From positions 669,288 to 733,287 of the forward strand of contig NZ_SNWW01000001.1 in assembly GCF_004362015.1 (NCBI RefSeq): DNA of 64,000 nt, written 5' to 3'. Positions within the stretch are counted from its first letter, which is position 1; each line of letters opens with the position of its first letter. Source of the stretch: Flavobacterium chryseum. Its GTDB lineage: Bacteria > Bacteroidota > Bacteroidia > Flavobacteriales > Flavobacteriaceae. Below are positions 36,538 to 46,700 of this stretch, piece after piece. The translations under genes were made by a program, and so were the position numbers. The notes beneath the pieces are model-generated. The model was not told the origin of the DNA. It made no database searches and worked only from the letters and a program-made list of their open reading frames with translations.

Positions 36538-38820
36538 ATGAAGAAAAAGTTTCTGTATATTTTGCTTTTGCTTTTCGTGCAATTAAGTTTTGCACAAAGT
36601 AAATTGTCCTGGCAAGGTTATTTTTCGTTTAACGAAATAAAAGATGTTGCAGAAGCTTCAACAACTGTTTTTGCAGCTTCAGAAAATGCTATGTTTTCAA
36701 AAAATACAGCGACAAATAGTCTCAAAACTACCACTACAGTCGATGGTCTTTCAGGGCAAACCATATCAGCTTTGTATCATAGTGAAAGCTTCAAAAAAAC
36801 AATAGTGGGTTACGAAAACGGAATGATTATCGTCGTTAATGAAACGGATGGAAGTATTGTTAAAAAAGTAGATATCATCAATAAACAATTACCGGCAAAT
36901 CTCAAAAAAGTAAATCATTTTATGGAGCATAACGGATTGGTTTATGTTTCCTGCGATTTCGGAATTGTACAGTTTAATTTAACGACTTCTCAATTTGGCG
37001 ACACTTACTTTATTGGCGATAACGGAGCCGAAATTAGTGTAAAACAAACCGCTTATTTTAACGGATTTATTTATGCGGCCACTTCAAGCGGCATTAGAAG
37101 AGCCAATAGTACAAGTCCAAATTTAATTGATTTTAGTCAGTGGTCAGTTGTAAATTCCGGAGATTGGTCAAGCGTCGAAACTTTAGATACAGAACTTATT
37201 GCTATAAATTCTGTTGGCTATATTCATCGATTTAATTCGAATACATTTGTTGGTTTTTTGCAACTTCCGCAGCCTTCAATAGATATGAGAGCAAAAAATA
37301 ATAACTTATTCATCACAACACCCAATTCAGTTTTTGTTTATAGTAACAAGCTGGTTTTGAATAGACAAATTACTAATTCTGAAGTTTTCAGTAATAATGT
37401 AACTTTTACTTGCGCTACAGTTGTTGGTGATTTAATTTATATCGGAACAAAAGATAAAGGATTATTTTCGGGCTCTCTTTCAAGCGGATCATTTTTTGAG
37501 AATAGTACGCCAAAAGGTCCTGCGAGAAATAATATTTTTTCAATAGATGTTACTCAAAATTCACTTTGGACCGTTTATGGAGATTATGATATTACTTATA
37601 ATCCATATCCTTTAGATAATTATGGTGTTAGTAAATACAATTCTTCTGGTTGGTTAGATATTCCCTACGAAGATGTTTTTGAAGCAAAATCGATAACTCG
37701 AATTCTTGTCAATCCAAATAATGAAAATCAGGTTTATGCCAGTTCGTTTTTTTCGGGATTATTGAAATTAGAAAATGATGTTCCGTCTATTTTGTATAAT
37801 AATACAAACAGCAGTTTAGAAACTTTAAAGGCAGACAACTACAATATTATAGATATTCGTATTAATGCAAGCGCTTTTGATAAAGCAGGAAACCTCTGGA
37901 TAACAAATTGTCGTGTAAAAAACGGATTAAAAGTTTTAAAAAGCAACGGGCAATGGGGAAGTTATTCGCTGAGTCCAAGCCTTACTAATGATCAGAATAC
38001 TGATTTTGCAAGTCTCGTTATCGATAAAAACAATGTTAAATGGATGGCTAGCAATCGAGATGGAGTCATTGCTTATAACGAAACTTCCAATACGTTCAAA
38101 AAAATAAACTTTGGCGCTGATCTTGGAAATCTTCCTACGTACGATGTCAGAGCTTTGGCAATCGATACTAAAAATCAGCTTTGGATAGGAACAACAAAAG
38201 GGTTGAGAGTTTTGTCGAATGTAAGTGGTTTTCAAACAGAAAGTCAATTAAAAGCAAATCCCATTATAATTATCGATGATAATTTAGCTCAGGAATTATT
38301 ATACGAACAGTTTATTACTTCGATAGTAGTAGACGGTGCCAATAATAAATGGATTGGTACTGTAGATTCCGGAGTTTTTATGGTGTCGCCAAACGGTCAG
38401 GAAACAAAATATCATTTTACAATAAACAATTCACCCTTGCCAAGTAATGTCATAAACGATATAAAAATCAATAGTTCAACAGGAGAAGTTTTCTTTGCTA
38501 CAGATAAAGGGTTAATTTCTTTTAAAGGAATTGCAACTGGTGCCAATGAAGATTTAAATAGCGTGTACGTGTATCCAAATCCCGTACGTCCTGAATTTTC
38601 CGGAACTGTTAAAATAGCCGGATTACTGGATAAAGCTAACGTAAAGATTACCGATATTGAAGGTAATTTAGTTTACGAAACGATTTCTTCAGGAGGTACA
38701 ATAGAATGGGACACAACAGCTTTTGGCAGATACAAAGTTTCATCGGGCGTTTATATGATTTTTATTTCTGCACAAGACGGCGGCGAAACTAAAGTCAAAA
38801 AAGTAATGATTATACGTTAG
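36538..38820 (+). CDS. porZ: PorZ-like type IX secretion protein (beta-propellers plus T9SS C-terminal domain)
   Basis: 760 residues. The signal peptide ends LSFAQ. The start KLSWQGYFSFNEIKDVAEAS is the PorZ pattern. Two propeller domains follow, built of repeats such as SGIRRANS, DNYGVSKYNSSGWLDI and TKNQLWIGTTKGLRVL, the last being two-component-regulator-propeller type. A C-terminal T9SS sorting domain of about 80 residues (VYVYPNPVRPEFSGTVKI through MIFISAQDGGETKVKKVMIIR) ends it. PorZ is a surface component of the T9SS attachment complex that works with PorU to cleave and attach cargo. Followed by recO, the neighbour usually seen in Bacteroidetes. Confidence 0.87.
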   Translation: MKKKFLYILLLLFVQLSFAQSKLSWQGYFSFNEIKDVAEASTTVFAASENAMFSKNTATNSLKTTTTVDGLSGQTISALYHSESFKKTIVGYENGMIIVVNETDGSIVKKVDIINKQLPANLKKVNHFMEHNGLVYVSCDFGIVQFNLTTSQFGDTYFIGDNGAEISVKQTAYFNGFIYAATSSGIRRANSTSPNLIDFSQWSVVNSGDWSSVETLDTELIAINSVGYIHRFNSNTFVGFLQLPQPSIDMRAKNNNLFITTPNSVFVYSNKLVLNRQITNSEVFSNNVTFTCATVVGDLIYIGTKDKGLFSGSLSSGSFFENSTPKGPARNNIFSIDVTQNSLWTVYGDYDITYNPYPLDNYGVSKYNSSGWLDIPYEDVFEAKSITRILVNPNNENQVYASSFFSGLLKLENDVPSILYNNTNSSLETLKADNYNIIDIRINASAFDKAGNLWITNCRVKNGLKVLKSNGQWGSYSLSPSLTNDQNTDFASLVIDKNNVKWMASNRDGVIAYNETSNTFKKINFGADLGNLPTYDVRALAIDTKNQLWIGTTKGLRVLSNVSGFQTESQLKANPIIIIDDNLAQELLYEQFITSIVVDGANNKWIGTVDSGVFMVSPNGQETKYHFTINNSPLPSNVINDIKINSSTGEVFFATDKGLISFKGIATGANEDLNSVYVYPNPVRPEFSGTVKIAGLLDKANVKITDIEGNLVYETISSGGTIEWDTTAFGRYKVSSGVYMIFISAQDGGETKVKKVMIIR

Positions 38821-38864
38821 TCGTAAAGTCTGAAAGTCGAAAGTCCAAAATCTTAATGTCTAAA

Positions 38865-38905
38865 TATCTAAGAAGTCTAACATCTAAGAAATCTAAGAAG
38901 TCCCA
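38865..38905. repeat. TCTAAGAAGTCTAA repeats between porZ and recO
   Basis: TATCTAAGAAGTCTAA and AATCTAAGAAGTCCCAA belong to the family at 26541 and 30510-30609. Upstream, 38825-38850, are AAGTCTGAAAGTCGAAAGTCC phrases. Confidence 0.7.
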
Positions 38906-38925
38906 ATTAATCAAATAATCTAAAA

Positions 38926-39639
38926 GTGTTAGTCAAAACCAAAGCAATCGTTATTTCGGCATTGAAGTTTCAGGAAAAAAGCCTGATTGTAAAATGTTTT
39001 ACACTTTCAAACGGACTGAAATCTTATTTCGTGCGCGATGCTTTTTCGAGCAAAAAAACCAGTCAGAAAATCGCTTACTTTCAACCCTTTTCTATTTTAG
39101 AAATTGAAGCCGTTCACAAAAACAAAGGCACTTTAGAAAACTTCAAGGAAATAAAAACGGCAGTTCCGTTTACAACTATTCATACAGATATTGTCAAAAG
39201 CACAATCGTAATGTTTTTGTCAGAAATGTTGCATTACTCTATTCAGGAAGAAGAAAAAAACGAATCACTGTTTGAGTTTTTAGAAACTGCGCTGACTTGG
39301 TTTGATCATCATGATGAGATTTCCAATTTTCATTTGATTTTACTTTTAGAAACAACAAAATATTTAGGTTTTTATCCCGATGTTTCTGAAATTGATTTGC
39401 CTTATTTTGAAATGAATGATGGTGTTTTTACACTTTTTCACGGATTAACCGCTTTGACAGAGCATGAAACAAATTTGTTTAAAAAGCTCATTGATTTAAA
39501 ATTTGATACCGATCAGAAAGTTTTTCATGTGATTGAAAGACAAGTATTACTAAAAATATTGATTGATTATTATAGTTTTCACTTGGATGGTTTCAAAAAG
39601 CCAAAATCTTTAGAAGTTTTAAAAGAAGTTTTCTCATAA
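38926..39639 (+). CDS. recO: DNA repair protein RecO
   Basis: 237 residues starting at GTG (MLVKTKAIVISALKFQEK is the usual RecO start). The N-terminal OB fold is followed by a helical domain with ILLLETTKYLGFYPD. RecO works with RecF and RecR to load RecA on SSB-coated gaps. No zinc-finger cysteines are present, unlike in some RecO proteins. It follows porZ by 105 bases of repeat spacer. Confidence 0.92.
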   Translation: MLVKTKAIVISALKFQEKSLIVKCFTLSNGLKSYFVRDAFSSKKTSQKIAYFQPFSILEIEAVHKNKGTLENFKEIKTAVPFTTIHTDIVKSTIVMFLSEMLHYSIQEEEKNESLFEFLETALTWFDHHDEISNFHLILLLETTKYLGFYPDVSEIDLPYFEMNDGVFTLFHGLTALTEHETNLFKKLIDLKFDTDQKVFHVIERQVLLKILIDYYSFHLDGFKKPKSLEVLKEVFS

Positions 39640-39723
39640 TCAAACTATAAATTATATATATTCGCACACGATTAATAGGATCAAAATCGGCCCTGTTTAA
39701 TTATTAATTTATAAAAACGGACT

Positions 39724-41616
39724 ATGAAAAAAATTACTTTTTCGATTATTTTACTTTTCCTAATTAGCTTTTCGGCGAATGCACAAAGGAAATATGATGA
39801 AATAATAACTACAGAGAACACTGTACAGGATATTGTTCAAAACGAAATAACAGGCATTGTTGTTTTTAAAGAAGGTGGAACCGTAAAAGGTTTAGATCCT
39901 GAAACAAAAAAAATAGTCTGGACCCTAACTAAAGAGGATTTTGGTGCTATTACTTCTAAAGACATATTAACAGACCCGGATTTTGGAAATATGTTTAAAG
40001 ACAAAAGAGATTTAACTACCGTTTCAGGAAGTCCTTATGTTGAAGCTTATATCAATTCAAAGTATTTAATTATCAATACTGATACTGGTAAAATAGTTTA
40101 CAATTCTTCTAAAGAATCTTTCTTTGTATTTCAATCAGATTTTATTCCTGAAACAAATGAATATCTTCTTACTTTGAAAAAAGACGGTGATATGGCAATC
40201 GCCTTATTAGATATGACAACAGGAGAACTTAAATGGACTACAACTGTTGACAAAGCAAAAGCTATGATTAGTTTTTCTTTAAAATTATCTGCTAATACTA
40301 ATAAAGCAAAAATCAACGGAAACACTGTTTATTACTTACTATACGGTAATTTATATTCTTTTGATAAAGAGTCCGGAAAATTAAACTGGAAAGCAGCAGA
40401 AGAATATACAAAGTTTTATGAAACGCAAAACGATAAAAATATTGTTGTAGTTAACGCTGCAGGTTTGTTTTCTAACAAACAATATTTAAATGTTTTGAGT
40501 ACAGATGACGGAAAAAGTATCTGGAAAGAATCGATCAAAACGAAACAAGTTGTTTATTTAGAAGATTGGGGAACAAAATTATTGGTTGCTCACAACAGTG
40601 GTTTTAATTTCTTCGATTTAAAAACAGGAGAAAAAGTATGGAAAAAAGATGCCCGTGGAGATGGTTTGAAAAGAGTAATTCCGATCGAGCAGGATTTCTT
40701 GTATGTGGCTGAAAATGAAATGATGCTAATCAATAAAGACGGAGAAAAACTTTGGAAAAAATTCATTGAAATCTCTGACGATAAAGAAGATCCTATTTAT
40801 TATTTAGGAAAAGTAGGTGAAAAAGTAATGTATCTTACGGGTACTTACGGAAACATGGTTGATTATAAATCCGGAGTTAAACTTTGGAAACGTAACATCA
40901 ATTTTGATAAAGATCGTCCGGTTTTACCAACGTATGACGAAGCAACAAATTCTTATTTAGTTTACAATGATGAAAAATTATACAAATTTGACCCAAGCAT
41001 CAACGATAAACCAGAGCCGTTTGCTAAAGTAAACATCAAAAAAGAAAAAGAATTAAACAGTATCGAATTATTTCCTTGGGGAGTTGTTCTTTCAGGACCA
41101 GTTGAAGTAATGGGAGTTAATATGGATGGAACAATAAAATACCACCATGTATACTCACAACCAGGTGAAGGTACAAGACGTTTGCTTAAAACTGCTGCAA
41201 TTGCAGGAAGCATAGGTTTAGGAGTTGGTTCTGTAAATAGTGCTATACAAGGTTCAGAGTTAACAATGACGTATCGTGATTCTGAAGGAAACATGAGATC
41301 TACTGTTCTTAAGCAAGAAAATAAAGCAAAAATGAGAGATGCTCAGAATATGGCAGCGGCTTCAGCTGCATTAGGTATGGTGGCAGCTAAATTCAACTCT
41401 CGTTTCAATGCAATGAAACAAAACAGAGAGTACTCTTATATTTTTGCAAAAGCAGATACAGGAGAAAAAATATTAGTTAAAGTAAATAAAGCTGACGGAG
41501 TTGAGGTTGATAAAATCATTTTCAACAACAACAAACCACTTTATGAAATAGATCCTGCAACACAAAACATTTTTTATGTTTCGGATAAATCTATTCAAAT
41601 CTTCAATAAAAAATAA
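39724..41616 (+). CDS. exported PQQ-type beta-propeller protein
   Basis: 630 residues. The signal peptide ends SANAQ. Repeats of the PQQ/BamB type follow: TGKIVYNSSKESFFVF, TGELKWTTTVDK, SGKLNWKAAEEY, DGKSIWKESIKT, TGEKVWKKDARGD and GEKLWKKF. A Gly/Ala-rich segment at about 490-545 (AAIAGSIGLGVGSVNSAIQG) interrupts the propeller and could form a hydrophobic hairpin. No enzyme residues are visible, so it is a scaffold or binding protein of unknown partner. The next gene, 41671, begins just after its terminator. Confidence 0.78.
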   Translation: MKKITFSIILLFLISFSANAQRKYDEIITTENTVQDIVQNEITGIVVFKEGGTVKGLDPETKKIVWTLTKEDFGAITSKDILTDPDFGNMFKDKRDLTTVSGSPYVEAYINSKYLIINTDTGKIVYNSSKESFFVFQSDFIPETNEYLLTLKKDGDMAIALLDMTTGELKWTTTVDKAKAMISFSLKLSANTNKAKINGNTVYYLLYGNLYSFDKESGKLNWKAAEEYTKFYETQNDKNIVVVNAAGLFSNKQYLNVLSTDDGKSIWKESIKTKQVVYLEDWGTKLLVAHNSGFNFFDLKTGEKVWKKDARGDGLKRVIPIEQDFLYVAENEMMLINKDGEKLWKKFIEISDDKEDPIYYLGKVGEKVMYLTGTYGNMVDYKSGVKLWKRNINFDKDRPVLPTYDEATNSYLVYNDEKLYKFDPSINDKPEPFAKVNIKKEKELNSIELFPWGVVLSGPVEVMGVNMDGTIKYHHVYSQPGEGTRRLLKTAAIAGSIGLGVGSVNSAIQGSELTMTYRDSEGNMRSTVLKQENKAKMRDAQNMAAASAALGMVAAKFNSRFNAMKQNREYSYIFAKADTGEKILVKVNKADGVEVDKIIFNNNKPLYEIDPATQNIFYVSDKSIQIFNKK

Positions 41617-41630
41617 TAATTAATACAGAT

Positions 41631-41667
41631 AAGCCATCAGGATTTGATTCTGATGGCTTTTTTTTTG
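41631..41667 (+). terminator. terminator inside the propeller-to-41671 spacer
   Basis: AAGCCATCAG pairs with CTGATGGCTT over a 9-base loop and T9 follows. The next start codon is only about 4 bases beyond the T-run. Confidence 0.9.
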
Positions 41668-41670
41668 CCT

Positions 41671-43590
41671 ATGAAAAAAACATTACTCTTTATTGTCTTG
41701 CTTGTAATTACTTCAATTCAGGCACAAGAAAAAATAAGCTCAAAAAAGAAGAAATTTTATATACCCGTAATTAAATATTCAGAATTTCCTGTTCTTGATA
41801 ATGCTTTAACGCAAACTACTTTTTATCAAATGGATAAAGAGTTAATACAAGAGGAAATTATTTTAAAGAAAAAATATTTTCATATAGATGGTTTTATAAA
41901 AGATCCTGCAAATGGTAAACTAAAAATTTACTTAACCGTTGCATTGCCTAAGTTTAATGCAACGAAAGTAGATAGTACGTTTGATAAAAAAAGAAATAAC
42001 TGGGAATTTCAGGTTTATTCTAATTATGATGTAAGAATAAAAGTGGATGCTAAGTGTGGTGATAAAATTTTATTTACTCAGGATTTTAATAGTATTGAAT
42101 CACACATAGTTGGAGGTATATATGAAAAAGGCAAAGTGAAAATTGCTGTTGAATTAAGTAATAAAAGAAGTGCACAAGCTGAAAAAGACGGTGATTATAC
42201 TGCAGAAGAATTAGGAATGGAAAACTTGATTTATCATTCTGTCGACAGAATTCAGAATTTTCTAAATTATAAATTAGCTTATTACGTAGATGAATCCAAA
42301 ATTAAGTTTGAATTTGTAACTTCTAAAGGACATTCAGAATACAATCAGATGTTGGCATTCGAGAACGAAATTACAGCTCAGATGGAGAAAGTAACGCTTG
42401 AAAAAGGTTTAGATGAAAAAGCGCTGACACCACATTTGCAATATCTCGAAAGTTTGTTGGTTAAATATCCGCCTTCGCCTGCCAACGAAAATATTCGATT
42501 TATCGTTACGAACAATTTAGCTGAAACTTATTTTTTACTTGAAAATAAAGAAAAAGCATTAACGTACGCTAATTTACTTATTGAGAATGATAAGCAGGAT
42601 TCCAGAGGATCTTCGATTGTTAAAAAAGTAAATAATGGTTATTTTGTCGATAAAAAAATAAGAAGCCACACAACCCGTTTTGCTGATCTTAAAAAATTAG
42701 GCGTTCAGATTGCTGAAGAAAAAGAAGAAAAAAGATTAGCCTTTTTTGAGAAAATCCAACAGCAGGATGCAGAATGGGAAATCGAAAAGGCGAACCGTGA
42801 AGCACAGGTAGAGAAAGCTAAATTGCAAAGATTTAATATGCTGGATTCTATACCTTATCAGCTAAATGCTAATTTACTGGCTAAAGTAGTGGCGAATTTA
42901 GGAGGAAGCGAAGCACTAAAAAAAGTCGAAAAAGCGCATTTGTTTTCAAAACTTAAAATTGAAGGAAATAATATACCTCAAACAGAAGAAAAATGGGCAA
43001 CAAACTCCAATTATCTTCTTAGAAAAAAAATGCCCGAAAGCTATTATGAAATCGTTAATGGAGCCGAAGCATGGAGCCATGACGATCGCGAAAGCGGTTT
43101 AAATGCAAAATGGGCAAAATTACCAGCGTATGACTTTGCTAACTTGTCTAAAAATGTCGATCTAATAAATTTCTTAACAGATTTAAGACTGGATTTGTGG
43201 AATAATTTTGAAGTTTTACAAGATGAAATGTACGAAGGAAGAATGTGCTATCACTTAAATTATTTCGAGAAAACATTAAGTACCGGTAACAGAACAATTC
43301 CTAAAACAGATTATCACGTTTTTATTGATAAAGAAAATTTCAACATCGTTTCAACCGAAAAGACTGAATTTGATAATGGAAATAAAAGTTTCTTCGAAAG
43401 AAAACTTTTTGGAGATTATCGTCCGGTAGCAGCATTAAATTCAGGAAAAATTCCATATAAAGTTAATTATGAAATTGAAGATTTCAATGGCGAAACGCTT
43501 TATCAGGAACAAAGAGAAAAAATTGAAATAAATCCTGTTTTCGGAAATAGAATTTTTATGAAAGAAGTTTATTTCGGAGGGTTTAAATAA
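41671..43590 (+). CDS. large exported protein of unknown function
   Basis: 639 residues from the ATG at 41671 (MKKTLLFIVLLVITSIQAQ, a clean signal peptide). The frame opens nine codons earlier inside the terminator T-run, which I exclude. Regions: a beta-rich first part (about 20-190), a helical TPR-like part (about 230-320, NNLAETYFLLENKEKALTYANLL), a charged coiled coil (about 345-375, EEKRLAFFEKIQQQDAEWEIEKANREAQ, in part), and a C-terminal beta-rich part (about 400-639) like LolA-type or other lipid-carrier barrels (WAKLPAYDFANLS). No family name is secure. It follows the propeller gene with a terminator between. Confidence 0.65.
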   Translation: MKKTLLFIVLLVITSIQAQEKISSKKKKFYIPVIKYSEFPVLDNALTQTTFYQMDKELIQEEIILKKKYFHIDGFIKDPANGKLKIYLTVALPKFNATKVDSTFDKKRNNWEFQVYSNYDVRIKVDAKCGDKILFTQDFNSIESHIVGGIYEKGKVKIAVELSNKRSAQAEKDGDYTAEELGMENLIYHSVDRIQNFLNYKLAYYVDESKIKFEFVTSKGHSEYNQMLAFENEITAQMEKVTLEKGLDEKALTPHLQYLESLLVKYPPSPANENIRFIVTNNLAETYFLLENKEKALTYANLLIENDKQDSRGSSIVKKVNNGYFVDKKIRSHTTRFADLKKLGVQIAEEKEEKRLAFFEKIQQQDAEWEIEKANREAQVEKAKLQRFNMLDSIPYQLNANLLAKVVANLGGSEALKKVEKAHLFSKLKIEGNNIPQTEEKWATNSNYLLRKKMPESYYEIVNGAEAWSHDDRESGLNAKWAKLPAYDFANLSKNVDLINFLTDLRLDLWNNFEVLQDEMYEGRMCYHLNYFEKTLSTGNRTIPKTDYHVFIDKENFNIVSTEKTEFDNGNKSFFERKLFGDYRPVAALNSGKIPYKVNYEIEDFNGETLYQEQREKIEINPVFGNRIFMKEVYFGGFK

Positions 43591-43618
43591 TCGTTATCAT
43601 TGTATTAAACGATATTTA

Positions 43619-43692
43619 GAATCGATTAGTTTTGGTTTATTTGCTCAAAGTTTTGAGAATAATTCCTGAAACTAATCGATTCTTTTGTTTTT
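43619..43692 (+). terminator. long-stem terminator after the 41671 gene
   Basis: GAATCGATTAGTTT pairs exactly with AAACTAATCGATTC, 14 pairs, over a 36-base loop that itself has CTCAAA/TTTGAG. TTTTGTTTTT follows. Confidence 0.8.
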
Positions 43693-43791
43693 GTATCTAT
43701 TATCTCAACAAAAGTTTGTGAAATTTCGAGAAAGTGGTGAACAATAATTCAAAATTCCTTACTTTCGCACCTCGATTAAGAAAAGGATAAA

Positions 43792-46700
43792 ATGAGCACA
43801 AAATTTACTGAATACAAAGGACTTGACTTGCCAACAGTAGCGTCAGAAGTACTTGATTTTTGGAAGAAAGAAAATATATTTGAAAAGAGTGTAACTACTC
43901 GCGAAGGTGCTGAGCCTTACGTGTTTTTTGAAGGTCCGCCTTCAGCAAACGGATTGCCTGGAATTCACCACGTGATGGCACGTGCGATTAAAGATATTTT
44001 TTGCAGATATAAAACTCAAAAAGGTTTTCAGGTAAAAAGAAAAGCCGGTTGGGATACGCACGGATTGCCTGTAGAATTAGGTACCGAGAAAGAACTTGGA
44101 ATTACAAAAGAAGATATTGGCAAAACAATTTCTATCGAAGAATATAACGAAGCGTGTAAAAAAACCGTAATGCGTTATACCGACGTATGGAATGATTTGA
44201 CCGAAAAAATGGGATATTGGGTAGACATGGAAGATCCGTATGTTACTTACAAACCCAAATATATGGAATCGGTTTGGTGGCTTTTAAAACAAATCTATGA
44301 TAAAGGTTTATTGTACAAAGGATATACAATTCAGCCTTATTCTCCAAAAGCCGGAACAGGATTGTCTTCTCACGAAGTAAATCAGCCCGGAGCTTACAGA
44401 GATGTTACAGATACTACGATTGTAGCGCAATTCAAAACTTTACCGGAAACTTTGCCAGGCTTTTTACAAGGTTTTGGAGATATTCACATTTTGGCATGGA
44501 CGACAACGCCTTGGACATTACCGTCGAATACCGCGTTAACAGTTGGTCCAAAAATCGATTACGTTTTAGTAAAGACCTTCAATCAATATACTTTTGAGCC
44601 CGTAAATGTTATTTTGGCTAAAAATTTAGTTGGAAAACAATTCGGAAAAGGATTTTTTGCAAGCGAAGACGATGCTGATTTCGACAAAGTAAAAAATGGC
44701 GACAAACAGCTTCCGTACAAAATTTTAGCAGAAGCAAAAGGTGCTGATTTAGTTGAAATCAGATACGAACAATTATTGCAATATGTATTACCCTATCAAA
44801 ATGCTGAAAATGCATTTAGAGTAATTGCAGGAGATTTCGTTACAACAGAAGACGGAACAGGTATTGTACATACCGCTCCAACTTTTGGTGCAGATGATGC
44901 CAAAGTAGCAAAAGAAGCAAAACCGGAAATTCCGCCAATGTTGGTTCTTGACGAAAGCGGAACAGCAGTTCCTTTAGTAGATTTACAAGGAAAATTCACT
45001 TCACATTTAGGTGACCTTGCCGGTAAATATGTTAAAAACGAATATTACAATGCAGGACAAGCTCCGGAAAAATCTGTAGATGTTAAAATCGCAATTCGAT
45101 TAAAAGAAGAAAATAAAGCCTTTAAGGTTGAAAAATACGTACATAGTTATCCACACAGTTGGAGAACTGATGAGCCGTTATTATATTATCCACTAGATTC
45201 TTGGTTCATTAAAGTAACCGATGTAAAAGATAGAATGTTCGACCTGAACGAAACTATCAATTGGAAACCTAAGTCTACTGGTGAAGGACGTTTTGGAAAC
45301 TGGCTGAAAAATGCCAACGACTGGAACTTATCTCGTTCTAGATATTGGGGTATTCCGTTGCCAATTTGGAGAACTGAAGACAAAAAAGAAGAAGTTCTTA
45401 TTGGTTCTATTGAAGAATTATACCATGCGATTGAGAAATCTATCGAAGCCGGTTTTCAAAAGGAAAACCCATTTAAAGGTTTCGAAATTGGAAATATGTC
45501 TGAGTCAAACTATGATTTAGTTGACTTACACAAAAATGTTGTTGATGAAATAACGTTAGTTTCGGCTTCAGGCCAGCCAATGAAACGTGAAAGCGATTTA
45601 ATTGATGTTTGGTTCGATTCTGGAGCAATGCCTTATGCACAATGGCATTATCCTTTCGAAAATAAAGATAAAATCGACGAGAATAAAGATTTTCCTGCAG
45701 ATTTTATTGCCGAAGGTGTCGATCAGACTCGTGGATGGTTTTATACCTTACACGCTATCGGAACTTTGGTTTTTGATAAAGTGGCCTACAAAAATGTAGT
45801 TTCAAACGGTTTGGTTTTAGATAAAGACGGAATAAAAATGTCTAAGAGTAAAGGGAATACTATAGATCCTTTTAAAACCATTGAAGAATACGGTCCTGAT
45901 GCTACGCGTTGGTATATGATTATGAACGCTAATCCTTGGGATAACCTGAAATTTGATTTGGATGGAATTGCTGAGGTGCGTCGTAAATTCTTCGGGACTT
46001 TATACAACACTTATTCATTCTTTTCGTTATATGCCAATATAGATGGCTTTAAATACGCTGAAGCGGAAATTCCGTTAAACGAAAGACCTGAAATCGATCA
46101 ATGGATTATGTCTGAATTACATACATTAATAAAATTTGTTGATGAATGTTACGAAGATTATGAGCCAACCAAAGCAGCAAGAGCAATTTCTGATTTCGTT
46201 CAGGAAAACCTGAGTAACTGGTACGTTCGTTTATGCCGTCGTCGTTTCTGGAAAGGCGAATATGCACATGATAAAATTGCAGCTTACCAAACGCTTTATA
46301 CTTGTTTGTTAACAATCAGTAAATTAAGCGCTCCAATCGCTCCTTTTTTCATGGATAAATTGTACCGAGATTTGACAACTTCGACAGAATCTGAGCAATA
46401 TAGCAGTGTTCACTTGGCTGAGTTTCCAAAATTTGTCGAAAACTTTGTTAATAAAACGTTAGAAAGCAAAATGCAGAAGGCTCAAACCATCTCATCTTTG
46501 GTTTTATCACTTCGTAAAAAGGAAATGATCAAAGTGCGTCAGCCTCTGCAAAAGGTAATGATTCCGGTACTTGACGAAAATCAACGTGCTGAAATTGAAG
46601 CCATTTCTGAGCTTGTAAAAGCCGAAGTAAATGTGAAAGAAATTATACTTTTAGACGATGCTTCCGGTATATTGGTAAAACAGATTAAACCTAATTTTAA

